Part shown: positions 1 to 5,674 of the stretch, in pieces
Layout: every line of letters begins with the position of its first letter
Numbering within the stretch: position 1 is the first letter of the stretch
Program-made: the position numbers and the translations under genes
Assembly (NCBI GenBank): GCA_024277955.1
Contig: JAJRUE010000278.1
Coordinates: 1-7,766, forward strand
DNA length: 7,766 bases
DNA from: Alphaproteobacteria bacterium
GTDB lineage: Bacteria > Pseudomonadota > Alphaproteobacteria > Rhodobacterales > Rhodobacteraceae
Reading direction: 5' to 3'
The notes under the pieces: model-generated
The model's input: only the letters and a program-made list of their open reading frames with translations
Databases searched by the model: none
What the model was told of the DNA's origin: nothing

Positions 1-33
1 CGGCGCCGGTCAACCGCGGGCAGCGCGCGCATG

Positions 34-50
34 GTTAAGCGCGGCTTAAC
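34..50 (+). promoter_or_regulatory. CtrA-type box, TTAA-N7-TTAAC
   Basis: TTAA at 35-38 and TTAAC at 46-50 are separated by exactly seven bases, which matches the full CtrA response-regulator consensus known from Caulobacter and Rhodobacterales. The same 17 bases also form a perfect inverted repeat (GTTAAGC, GCG, GCTTAAC), so a hairpin at the end of an upstream transcript is an alternative reading, although no T-run follows. It lies about 135 bases before the beta-helix gene. I cannot see a convincing -10 element, although TATCCC at 61-66 is a weak candidate. Confidence 0.5.
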
Positions 51-95
51 GCCGGTTCGCTATCCCTGTGGGCCAGTCGGGTGAGGGCCCGGTGT

Positions 96-112
96 TCAGA
101 CAGATCAGACAG
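96..112. repeat. Tandem 8-bp direct repeat in leader
   Basis: TCAGACAG occurs at 96-103 and again at 105-112, separated by one base (9-base period). It sits between the CtrA-type box and the start codon of the beta-helix gene. It is not a dyad, so it does not resemble a LuxR-type box. A direct-repeat activator site or chance are both possible. Confidence 0.35.
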
Positions 113-186
113 GTATTCGAGACATCCCGACGCCCGCTTGCGGGGCGGTTTCGGGGTTGCGCACATGGGATTTGAAAGGGGTTCGG

Positions 187-2478
187 ATGAACAAGGCGAT
201 CACTGACGGGCTGGTATTCATGCCGCCGGCGTTTGCAAACGGGCTGGATGTCTGGTCCAGCGAAGACGGCACGCCCGGTTCGGCGACCTACAACCTGGAC
301 CCGAACGCCACGCTGGTGGCGGCGGATCAGGATTTCGGCGGCTGTCTTGAGCTGTTGGTGACCGCCAATCCGCAGAAGCTGCGCTACATGGGGCAGACGC
401 CGTTGCAGCCGGGCTGCTATCTGCGCGTGCGCGCCAGGGTCAAGGCGATCAGCGGCGCGCTGCCGTCGGTGCGCGTCGCCGCCTGGGCGGGGGATGCGAG
501 CAATGCCCATGTGAACGGGCTGACCGAGGTCGGGCCAAGCGTATCGCTGACCACCTATGGCGAGGTGGTCGAGATCAGCGCCATCGTCGGGTCCGGGCTG
601 CGCGGCGGGGTCGACATGGTCTGGGGCACCACGCCGATCTACGGGCATTTCGGGCTGGACTTTACCGGCCCGACCGGCGGGCTGGTGCGCATCGAGGACA
701 TCGTGATCGAGGACATCACCAGCGCCTTTCTGCGCGACATGATGGACTGGGTGGATGTGCGCGACTACGGAGCCATCGGCGACGGGGTGGCCGATGACAG
801 CGCTGCCTTTCTGGCCGCCGACACCGCCGCGACCGGGCGCGAGGTTCTGGTGCCGGCGGGCACCTATCATCTGGCCAACCACGTGTCGATGACCAACCCG
901 GTCCGGTTCGAGGGCACGGTGACGATGCCCGATACCAAGCGTTTGATCCTGATGGGGAATTTCAGCCTGACTCCCTATGTCGAGGCCTTTGGCGACGAGG
1001 TTCTGGGCTTTCGCAAGGCGTTTCAGGCGCTGCTGAACTATTCGGACCATGAATCGCTGGACATGGACGGGCTGCGCATCGAGCTGAGCGCGCCGATCGA
1101 CATGGCGGCGGCCGAGGGCAGCAAGACCACCTTCGAGGTGCGCCGGGTGATCCGCAACGGCCAGTTCAACGCCCTGGCCTCGACCGGTTGGGATCCGGTG
1201 GTGGCGACCTCGCAGGCGGATTACAACCCGGCCAGCCCGAAGACGCTGAGCAACGTGGTGAATGTCGCCAATATCGCGGTCGGGTCGCTGGTGACCGGGG
1301 CCGGGGTCGGGCGCGAGGTCTATGTGAGCGCGCGCAACATCGGCGCCGGCACGCTGACGCTGAGCCAGCCGCTGTACGGGCCGGCGGCGACCCAGTCCTA
1401 CACGTTCACGCGGTTCCAGTATGTGCTGGATTTCTCGGGCTTCACCAAGTTTTCCAAGTTCACCATCACGGACGTGGAATTCCAGTGCGCCGGCAACGCC
1501 AGCGGCATTCTGCTGGCGCCCAACGGGCAGACCTTTCATCTCAAGGACAGCTTCATGACCAAGCCGCGCGACCGGGGGATTACCTCGATCGGGACCGGCT
1601 GTCAGGACTTGCAGATCGACCGCTGTCATGTCGTGTCGTCCGAACAGTCGGTGGCGGCCACGGCGCGCAAGTCGATCGCCTTCAACGTCAACGCCAACGA
1701 CGCCAAGGTGCGCGACAACCGGTTCGAGCGGTTCCGCCATACCGGGGTGCTGTTTGGCAACGGTCACCTGATCGTCGGCAACCACTGGTTCCAGGGCGAC
1801 AACCTGGTGGATGCGCCGCGTCTTGGGGGGATGATATTCACCCAGCCGAACGTGAAATCGGTGATCACCGGCAACTACATCGACAACTGTTCGATCGAGT
1901 GGACCAACGAACATGACGCGGCGCCGGATTTCGGGGTGGAGTATTCCTTTGGCGGGCTGACCATCACCGGCAACATCTTTACCGCGTCCGACGTGGCGAG
2001 CTGGTTCAAGTGGCTGGTGATCAAGCCCTACGGGACCGGGCATTTCATCCAGGGTCTGTCGGTGACGGGCAACACCTTCAAGGCGATCAACGGCAATATC
2101 GACCGGATCGAAGAGGTGGATGCCTCGATCGCCGGGCTGGACTTCGGGCGGTCGCGAAACGTGGTGTTCGAAGGCAATACCTTTAACGCGGTCAGCCAGA
2201 ACACCATCAACCCGGTGACGCTGGAGTTCGTGCAGGGGGCGTACGCGGTGAACTGGGCGCTGGATCCGAGCGGCTACCTGCCGTTCGGGGGGTGGTCGCG
2301 CAACGTGACGTCGGTGGTGAGCGAGGGGGCGATCACCAATGCCGCCGGGGCAGTGGTGTTCGGCCAGCCCTACGTGACGGTCAACTACGGGGCGGGCAGC
2401 AACCTGGTGCAGCTGACCTGGCCCGAGGCCTGCAAGGGGCGGGTGGTTGTGACCACGCGGATGGACAACCCGTTCTAG
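187..2478 (+). CDS. Pectate-lyase-like right-handed beta-helix protein (GH28-related; possible spike protein)
   Basis: This 763-residue protein has three visible parts. Residues about 1-185 are beta-rich and resemble a carbohydrate-binding jelly-roll. The sequence VDVRDYGAIGDG at 189-200, followed by DDSAAF, is the classic start of a Pectate_lyase_3/GH28-related beta-helix. From roughly 480 to 700 there are helix-coil repeats of the form xxxxGNxF (VITGNY near 559, LTITGNIF at 591, LSVTGNTF at 624, VVFEGNTF at 659). The C-terminal ~80 residues form a separate beta-rich tail. The ATG at 187 is chosen because GAAAGGGG lies just upstream; an in-frame ATG at 157 lacks such a site. No signal peptide, transmembrane segment or RTX repeat is seen, so Sec export is unlikely. 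This architecture is common in phage tail or head spikes, and Rhodobacter capsulatus gene-transfer-agent head spikes are a candidate comparison. The fold is fairly certain; enzyme activity and substrate are unknown. The opposite strand is open over the whole gene, which is typical of high-GC DNA. Confidence 0.88.
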   Translation: MNKAITDGLVFMPPAFANGLDVWSSEDGTPGSATYNLDPNATLVAADQDFGGCLELLVTANPQKLRYMGQTPLQPGCYLRVRARVKAISGALPSVRVAAWAGDASNAHVNGLTEVGPSVSLTTYGEVVEISAIVGSGLRGGVDMVWGTTPIYGHFGLDFTGPTGGLVRIEDIVIEDITSAFLRDMMDWVDVRDYGAIGDGVADDSAAFLAADTAATGREVLVPAGTYHLANHVSMTNPVRFEGTVTMPDTKRLILMGNFSLTPYVEAFGDEVLGFRKAFQALLNYSDHESLDMDGLRIELSAPIDMAAAEGSKTTFEVRRVIRNGQFNALASTGWDPVVATSQADYNPASPKTLSNVVNVANIAVGSLVTGAGVGREVYVSARNIGAGTLTLSQPLYGPAATQSYTFTRFQYVLDFSGFTKFSKFTITDVEFQCAGNASGILLAPNGQTFHLKDSFMTKPRDRGITSIGTGCQDLQIDRCHVVSSEQSVAATARKSIAFNVNANDAKVRDNRFERFRHTGVLFGNGHLIVGNHWFQGDNLVDAPRLGGMIFTQPNVKSVITGNYIDNCSIEWTNEHDAAPDFGVEYSFGGLTITGNIFTASDVASWFKWLVIKPYGTGHFIQGLSVTGNTFKAINGNIDRIEEVDASIAGLDFGRSRNVVFEGNTFNAVSQNTINPVTLEFVQGAYAVNWALDPSGYLPFGGWSRNVTSVVSEGAITNAAGAVVFGQPYVTVNYGAGSNLVQLTWPEACKGRVVVTTRMDNPF

Positions 2479-2517
2479 CGGTAGTGCCCTTGGGGGTTCT
2501 GGGCAAAGCGTGGGGCC

Positions 2518-2545
2518 GCGCAAGGTTTTTCGAAAAACCTTGCGC
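2518..2545. repeat. 28-bp perfect palindrome
   Basis: The arms GCGCAAGGTTTTTC (2518-2531) and GAAAAACCTTGCGC (2532-2545) are exact reverse complements with no spacer and the centre TTTCGAAA. It lies 40 bases after the beta-helix stop codon, in the probable 3' UTR, and abuts the next palindrome directly. A second copy of the arm GCGCAAGG at 2542-2549 allows an alternative 12-bp palindrome (2538-2549) bridging the two. Confidence 0.9.
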
Positions 2546-2565
2546 AAGGCGCTTGCAAGCGCCTT
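2546..2565. repeat. 20-bp perfect palindrome
   Basis: AAGGCGCTTG (2546-2555) and CAAGCGCCTT (2556-2565) are exact reverse complements with no spacer and the centre CTTGCAAG. It starts at the base after the preceding 28-bp palindrome ends. Confidence 0.9.
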
Positions 2566-2588
2566 GCCCGCCCGCGCGGCGGGCGGGC
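2566..2588. repeat. GC-rich hairpin, 10-bp stem, third of a tandem set
   Basis: GCCCGCCCGC (2566-2575) pairs perfectly with GCGGGCGGGC (2579-2588) around the loop GCG. It follows the 20-bp palindrome without a gap, so 2518-2588 is 71 bases made entirely of inverted repeats. Confidence 0.85.
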
Positions 2589-2604
2589 GCGGAGGGGCCG
2601 GGAG

Positions 2605-2630
2605 CCGGGGCTAGTGGCCCCGGTTTTCTT
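2605..2630 (+). terminator. Rho-independent terminator of the beta-helix gene
   Basis: CCGGGGC (2605-2611) pairs with GCCCCGG (2617-2623) around the loop TAGTG and is followed by TTTTCTT (2624-2630). The T-rich tail is present only for plus-strand transcription, so it serves the gene ending at 2478. It stands 36 bases beyond the stop of the convergent flavoprotein gene but has no T-run in that direction. GGCTAGTG of this hairpin recurs at 2651-2658. Confidence 0.75.
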
Positions 2631-2665
2631 GGGTTTTCGGGGGCGGGCGCGGCTAGTGCCGGCGT

Positions 2666-3163
2666 TCAGCCCCCGGTCGGGCCGGGGCCGCACAGATCCT
2701 GGGGCTTCAGGTTGTAGGCCTTGCCGAAACCGCCGTTCAGCTCGGCGCAATCGACCTGAAACTGCACAAAGTCGAAATCGGCGAAGTCCACGTATAGCCG
2801 GGCCTTGGGATGCCGGGCCAGGTAGTTTTCGCGCAGCGCCCCGGCCTGGGCGCGCGGCACGAACACGGCCCGGGCCGCGATGGTCATTCGTGGAAAGGCC
2901 AGCGGGTCGCCCTTGGACGGGGCGGTGCCGACCATCAGCGAACAATCCGGCCGGGCCGGCAGCGCGCCGGTATGGCGGGCCAGGGACGAGATCAGCGTGA
3001 TCGGCTGCCCGTCCGGCCCGGTCGCCAGGCCGATACGCGACACATGCGGCGCGCCGCTATCGGGCAGGATCACCGCCAGCGCCGCGGTGCGTTCGGTTTC
3101 CAGAAGCTCGCGCGCAAGGGTTCTTGCGGCATCGTCGACGGGGCGGAACGGTGACTTCTCCAT
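2666..3163 (-). CDS. HugZ / pyridoxamine 5'-phosphate oxidase-like flavoprotein
   Basis: The 165-residue product has the split-barrel FMN-binding fold of the HugZ branch of the PPOX-like family. Visible signatures are the helical start (DDAARTLARELLETERTA, 10-27), the strand with SRIG at 42-45, SLARHTGAL around 60-68, GDPLAFPRMT at 85-94, and the C-terminal NGGFGKAYNL (143-152), typical of HugZ-type proteins. Relatives bind FMN or heme and include heme-degrading enzymes; others are uncharacterised, so the substrate cannot be stated. The start is the ATG at 3163; a TTG two codons upstream (3169) is the only nearby alternative, and neither has a strong ribosome binding site. The product is cytoplasmic, with no signal peptide. 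It converges on the beta-helix gene and is divergent from the gene at 3302 across a 138-bp intergenic region. Confidence is high for the family and low for the reaction. Confidence 0.85.
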   Translation of the reverse strand: MEKSPFRPVDDAARTLARELLETERTAALAVILPDSGAPHVSRIGLATGPDGQPITLISSLARHTGALPARPDCSLMVGTAPSKGDPLAFPRMTIAARAVFVPRAQAGALRENYLARHPKARLYVDFADFDFVQFQVDCAELNGGFGKAYNLKPQDLCGPGPTGG

Positions 3164-3301
3164 GGCCAAAGCCTAGCTGGCGTTTGCCGGATTTGGAACC
3201 GCAAAGCCCGGTTGGCCGCGCGGCGCGTGCCGGGCGCGGCGGGGCTTGCGCGCCGGGGGGGCGGGCGTGGTAAGCTGGGGCGACACAGGCAGGAGGATGC
3301 G

Positions 3302-3622
3302 ATGCCAAATATCGTTCTGGACCACGACCACCAAACCGTTCTGACCACGTTCGAGGTGACCCCCGGCACGGCGCAGGACCTGCTTGACGAACTGGTGCGC
3401 GCCTATGACGAGGTGATCTCTAAAAGCGCCGGGTTCATCGGCGCAGCGATCCATGTCAACGACGCTCAGACCCGCATCGCCAACTATTCCCAGTGGCGCC
3501 GGCGCGAGGATTTCCAGGCGATGCTGCGCAGTGACGAAATGCGCAAGCGCAACCGGGTGATCAACGAGATGTGCAAGGGCTTTGAGCCGGTCATGTATGA
3601 CGTGGTCAAGACCTATGGCTGA
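3302..3622 (+). CDS. Antibiotic biosynthesis monooxygenase (ABM) domain protein
   Basis: This 106-residue protein is a single ferredoxin-like ABM domain. An N-terminal strand (TVLTTFEV, 12-19) is followed by a helix (AQDLLDELVRAYDEVI), the signature SAGFIGAAIHVN (42-53), the strand RIANYSQW (58-65), and a helix with EDFQAML (69-75). Such domains work as small dimeric oxygenases acting on quinol, phenolic or heme-like substrates, or as stress proteins; the substrate cannot be read here. The ATG at 3302 follows a strong AGGAGG at about 3291-3296. In-frame upstream codons from 3212 are not used, because they lack a ribosome binding site and encode low-complexity Arg/Gly/Ala. It stands alone, divergent from the HugZ-like gene, and the next plus-strand ORF begins 144 bases later. 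No antibiotic cluster is nearby, so the family name should not be taken as function. Confidence 0.85.
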   Translation: MPNIVLDHDHQTVLTTFEVTPGTAQDLLDELVRAYDEVISKSAGFIGAAIHVNDAQTRIANYSQWRRREDFQAMLRSDEMRKRNRVINEMCKGFEPVMYDVVKTYG

Positions 3623-3679
3623 AGCGGGCGGCTGACACGGGGCGGGCGAGAAGGACGGCCGGCGGTGCAGACCCGCCGC

Positions 3680-3703
3680 GCGGATATCCGCCGGAGCCGG
3701 CGG
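3680..3703. repeat. Overlapping palindrome and hairpin after the ABM gene
   Basis: GCGGATATCCGC (3680-3691) is a perfect 12-bp palindrome overlapping a hairpin with CCGCCG (3688-3693), loop GAGC and CGGCGG (3698-3703). It begins 57 bases after the stop of the ABM gene. No T-run follows, so it may be a 3' UTR structure but is not a standard terminator. Confidence 0.4.
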
Positions 3704-3766
3704 TGGGCCGTTGCCTTGGCCGGGCGGCATCGGCATAGTCGCCCGGACCTTTGAAAGGAGCCCTTC

Positions 3767-3841
3767 ATGCGCTTGGTATTGTTGTTGACCCCCCTGGTAT
3801 TCCTGTCGACTTGCGGCGTGCCCTTCGTGCCGCTGATCTAG
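3767..3841 (+). CDS. Candidate 24-aa lipoprotein peptide
   Basis: A 24-codon ORF starts at ATG 3767, with GAAAGGAG at 3753-3760 only six bases upstream, a near-ideal ribosome binding site. The peptide has one basic residue (Arg2), a hydrophobic stretch of Leu and Val, and then LSTC at residues 13-16, a lipobox-like motif with Cys16. The -1 residue is Thr, where Gly, Ala or Ser is usual. If processed, the mature product would be a nine-residue lipopeptide, CGVPFVPLI. The stop is TAG at 3839-3841. It lies between the ABM gene and the universal stress protein gene and may have its own promoter. I do not recognise a characterised family; an entericidin-like or leader peptide are alternatives. Codons after the stop are not part of a longer frame. 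Confidence 0.55.
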   Translation: MRLVLLLTPLVFLSTCGVPFVPLI

Positions 3842-3860
3842 GTCACATACCCATTAATCC

Positions 3861-3875
3861 TGCGCCACAGGCGCA
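3861..3875 (+). terminator. Small hairpin just after the 24-codon ORF
   Basis: TGCGCC (3861-3866) pairs with GGCGCA (3870-3875) around ACA, starting 20 bases after the TAG of the 24-codon ORF. The following ATTGCTG is not a proper T-tail, so termination is only a possibility. Confidence 0.3.
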
Positions 3876-3933
3876 ATTGCTGCGAAAGCTCAGGGGGCCG
3901 GCGCACCTGGCGTCACCCGGGATCTGCGGCGGC

Positions 3934-3947
3934 TTGATACACCTCAA
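3934..3947 (+). promoter_or_regulatory. FNR/FnrL-type box upstream of the universal stress gene
   Basis: TTGATACACCTCAA matches the FNR dyad TTGAT-N4-ATCAA with a single mismatch (C for A in the right arm). Its centre (3940.5) lies 41.5 bases before about 3982. A -10-like GATAGT (3970-3975, four of six matches to TATAAT) would place the start of transcription at about 3982. That is the classic class II FNR-activated geometry, leaving a short leader that contains the ribosome binding site. Regulation of usp genes by FNR-family proteins is known in Rhodobacterales and elsewhere; binding here is inferred. Confidence 0.65.
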
Positions 3948-3969
3948 GGCGCGCCCATATCTTTCGGGC

Positions 3970-3975
3970 GATAGT
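3970..3975 (+). promoter_or_regulatory. Candidate -10 element for the universal stress gene
   Basis: GATAGT is suitably spaced from the FNR-type box. Transcription would start near 3982 and give a leader of about 18 bases carrying AAAGGAGGG (3985-3993), the strong ribosome binding site that fixes the ATG at 4000. Confidence 0.45.
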
Positions 3976-3999
3976 TGCCGCAGCAAAGGAGGGATCGCC

Positions 4000-4407
4000 A
4001 TGTACAAGAAAATCCTCGTCCCGGTCGCCCTGGACCACCGCCCCAACACGGCCAAGGCGCTGGAAGTGGCGCAAAAGCTGTTGTCCGAGGGGGGTCAGAT
4101 CATCGCGGTTCACGCGATGGAGCCGGTGCCCGGATACGTCGCCCACTACATCCCCGAGGACCAGATCAAGGCCGGCCAGGAAGCCGCGAAAGCCGCGCTG
4201 GTGGCCGAGCTTGGCGGGGTCAAGGGGGTCAAGACCGAGCTGATCCACGGCCCGGCGGGCGCGGCCATCGTCGAATACGCCGACAATCACGACGTGGATT
4301 GCATCATCGTCGCGTCGCACAAGCCCGGGCTGCAGGACTATTTCCTGGGCTCGACGGCGGCGCGGGTGGTTCGTCACGCCAAATGCGCGGTGCACGTGGT
4401 CCGCTGA
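4000..4407 (+). CDS. Universal stress protein, UspA family
   Basis: The 135-residue protein is one Usp domain. It starts with YKKILVPVALD (strand 1 with the conserved Asp12), has IIAVHAMEPVPGY near 34-46, the helix ENEAA-like region near 60-70, ELIHGPAGAAIVEYA (80-94), DCIIVASH (100-107), and the C-terminal FLGSTAARVVRHAKCAVHVV (115-134). The ATP-binding motif G-2x-G-9x-G(S/T) is degenerate: Ala105 and Lys108 occupy the first two glycine places and eight residues separate Lys108 from Gly117-Ser118. Nucleotide binding is therefore not assured. The ATG at 4000 follows AAAGGAGGG. The longer frame reaching back to 3751 starts with TTG and overlaps the 24-codon ORF and the promoter, so it is rejected. 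A single-gene unit under probable FNR-type control suggests a role in low-oxygen survival. It is cytoplasmic. Confidence 0.92.
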   Translation: MYKKILVPVALDHRPNTAKALEVAQKLLSEGGQIIAVHAMEPVPGYVAHYIPEDQIKAGQEAAKAALVAELGGVKGVKTELIHGPAGAAIVEYADNHDVDCIIVASHKPGLQDYFLGSTAARVVRHAKCAVHVVR

Positions 4408-4742
4408 CCGGCCACACGCGGCCGCCGTTCGGGCGCGGGTTGATCGGCTATTGCCCCTGGGGCGTGGCGCAGGTTTTCGGTTTCAGATCTGCTTGCACCG
4501 GAAGGCAGGCGGGCGCATGCCCGGGCCGCCAGGCGAGCCGGGCCAGGCGGGTTCAGTCTGGCGCGACAGGCTCCAGGTTCAGGATCCTTTCGTCCTGAAC
4601 CGCCAAACCCGAAGGGCAGGAAAGGCGCTTCATCTCAGCGGCTCGGGCCGCCTGGACAGGGAACCACCCTTGCCTGCGCGTCCCAAGCTTCTGATATTTC
4701 GCGACTTTCCTGCCGGTGGCGCAGGGCCAATGGGTTCCGAAC
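4408..4742. other. Gene-free interval between the stress gene and the L,D-transpeptidase gene
   Basis: These 335 bases lie between convergent gene ends. A hairpin at 4576-4601 is the only clear structure. A 26-codon minus-strand frame (ATG at 4633, stop at 4553-4555) overlaps it but has no ribosome binding site. No T-tailed terminator is visible for either neighbour. Confidence 0.5.
4576..4601. repeat. 9-bp stem hairpin
   Basis: GGTTCAGGA (4576-4584) pairs perfectly with TCCTGAACC (4593-4601) around the loop TCCTTTCG. It lies 169 bases after the stress gene and 142 bases past the transpeptidase stop. There is no T-run on either side. It may be a processed 3'-end structure or a small-RNA stem; nothing decides this. 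Confidence 0.55.
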
Positions 4743-5372
4743 CTAGCCAACCGGCGCGTGTTCGGGGCGGCCATTGGCCTTGGGGTAGAGCACCACACGG
4801 GTGCGCAACGGGACCATGTCGTAGAGCTGGGTCACCTGGTCGTTCACCAGGCGGGCGCAGCCGTTCGAGACCTCGATGCCGATAGTGCGCGGGTTGTTGG
4901 TGCCGTGGATGCGCAGATAGGTGTCGCGCCCGCGCTCGGAAAACAGGTAAAGCGCGCGTGCCCCCAGCGGGTTGGCGATCCCGCCGGGCATGCCGTTTTC
5001 GAAGCGCTCACCCTCCAGGAAATCGGTATAGGCCTGGGGGTCGCGTTCCATCATCGCGGGCGAGGGCTTCCACTTGGGCCATTCGCGCTTGGCGCCGACA
5101 TAGAAGGTGCCCGGGTGGTAGAGATTGCCCCGCCCGATGCCGACCGTAAAGCGGATGGCCTTTTTCTTGGGCAGCGTCCAGTAGAGCCGGTACTGGTTTG
5201 GGTCCACGTGAATTTCGCCAGGCGGCAGTTCGGATTTGAGCCTGACTTCCTGCGGCATGTAATCATCGGGCAGGTCATAGGGTTCGTTCAGCCCGTGCGC
5301 CAGCGCTGGCGCGGCCAGCCCAAGCGTTCCGGCGGCAATGCCGGAGGCCATCAAGCGGCGTCGATCAATCAT
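4743..5372 (-). CDS. L,D-transpeptidase (YkuD domain), Tat-exported
   Basis: This 209-residue protein carries a YkuD/L,D-transpeptidase domain, which cross-links peptidoglycan stems or attaches proteins to them through a catalytic cysteine. The domain spans about 52-196. It begins with GEIHVDPNQYRLYWTLP (52-68), then VGIGRG (77-82), GGIANPLGARALYL (130-143) and RIHGTNN (154-160). The catalytic block is SNGCARLVN (169-177), giving His156, Cys172 and Arg174. The N-terminus (DRRRLMASGIAAG, then a hydrophobic stretch ending ALA-HG near 24-27) is a twin-arginine-like signal peptide, so the enzyme acts in the periplasm. The ATG at 5372 has AAAAAAGGG (5380-5388) seven bases upstream. There is no LysM or peptidoglycan-binding domain, the usual minimal alphaproteobacterial form. 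It is codirectional with the lipoprotein gene at 5703-6401, but the 330-bp gap with hairpins argues for separate transcription. Which linkage it makes is not readable. Confidence 0.92.
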   Translation of the reverse strand: MIDRRRLMASGIAAGTLGLAAPALAHGLNEPYDLPDDYMPQEVRLKSELPPGEIHVDPNQYRLYWTLPKKKAIRFTVGIGRGNLYHPGTFYVGAKREWPKWKPSPAMMERDPQAYTDFLEGERFENGMPGGIANPLGARALYLFSERGRDTYLRIHGTNNPRTIGIEVSNGCARLVNDQVTQLYDMVPLRTRVVLYPKANGRPEHAPVG

Positions 5373-5550
5373 CTTGTTACCCTTTTTTCAACTTTCAAAA
5401 TACGCGGTGGCCCCTTCCCGTGGACCGCCCGGCGAATCATAGGTGGGCGGGTGCGGGTCGGGCGAATGACATTTCCGCTAGGAGGGACGATTTTTTCAGG
5501 CTGTGGTGCAGGCACGGTGTCCTGGCGCAAGCGGGGCACAACAAGGCGCG

Positions 5551-5573
5551 CCGAAATCTTGCAAAGATTTCGG
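5551..5573. repeat. Hairpin with 10-bp stem and 3-base loop (first of tandem pair)
   Basis: CCGAAATCTT (5551-5560) pairs perfectly with AAGATTTCGG (5564-5573) around GCA. The top of the stem-loop reads CTTGCAAAG, close to the CTTGCAAG centre of the palindrome at 2546-2565. The next hairpin begins one base later. Confidence 0.85.
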
Positions 5574-5574
5574 G

Positions 5575-5597
5575 CCGCTTTCTTTCAAAGAAAGCGG
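5575..5597. repeat. Hairpin with 10-bp stem and 3-base loop (second of tandem pair)
   Basis: CCGCTTTCTT (5575-5584) pairs perfectly with AAGAAAGCGG (5588-5597) around TCA. Stem length, loop length and the CTTTCAAAG top match the neighbouring hairpin, while the stem sequence differs. Confidence 0.85.
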
Positions 5598-5646
5598 TGG
5601 GGCGGCGTGTTCAAACCGGTGTGCGCGCCCAACCGACAGGGGCCTG

Positions 5647-5674
5647 TTCCGGGGGGCGTATGCCGCCCCCGGAA
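5647..5674 (-). terminator. GC-rich hairpin downstream of the TbpB-like gene
   Basis: TTCCGGGG (5647-5654) pairs with CCCCGGAA (5667-5674); inside it GGC and GCC pair around GTAT, leaving a two-base bulge. It sits 28 bases past the stop of the minus-strand lipoprotein gene. There is no T-run, so it may stabilise the 3' end or act with Rho rather than terminate alone. Confidence 0.4.

Noticed and set aside
96..112. LuxR-type quorum-sensing box in the leader of the beta-helix gene
   Set aside because: The two TCAGACAG units are direct, not inverted, and the dyad of lux/tra boxes is absent.
46..2547. 833-codon open frame on the minus strand opposite the beta-helix gene
   Set aside because: It is Arg/His/Pro/Gly-rich with no recognisable motif, and it mirrors the third-position GC bias of the real gene. 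The plus strand carries a clear domain and a ribosome binding site.
2518..2588. CRISPR-like array
   Set aside because: The units are adjacent palindromes of different sequence with no spacers and no direct repeat of constant length.
2475..2945. 156-codon minus-strand frame running through the palindrome block
   Set aside because: It is a shifted shadow of the HugZ-like gene; the parts over the palindromes are low-complexity Arg/Pro/Ala.
3751..3999. 83-residue N-terminal extension of the universal stress protein
   Set aside because: It begins with TTG and would cover the 24-codon ORF, the FNR box and the promoter. The family starts at YKKILVPV, and a strong ribosome binding site precedes the ATG at 4000.
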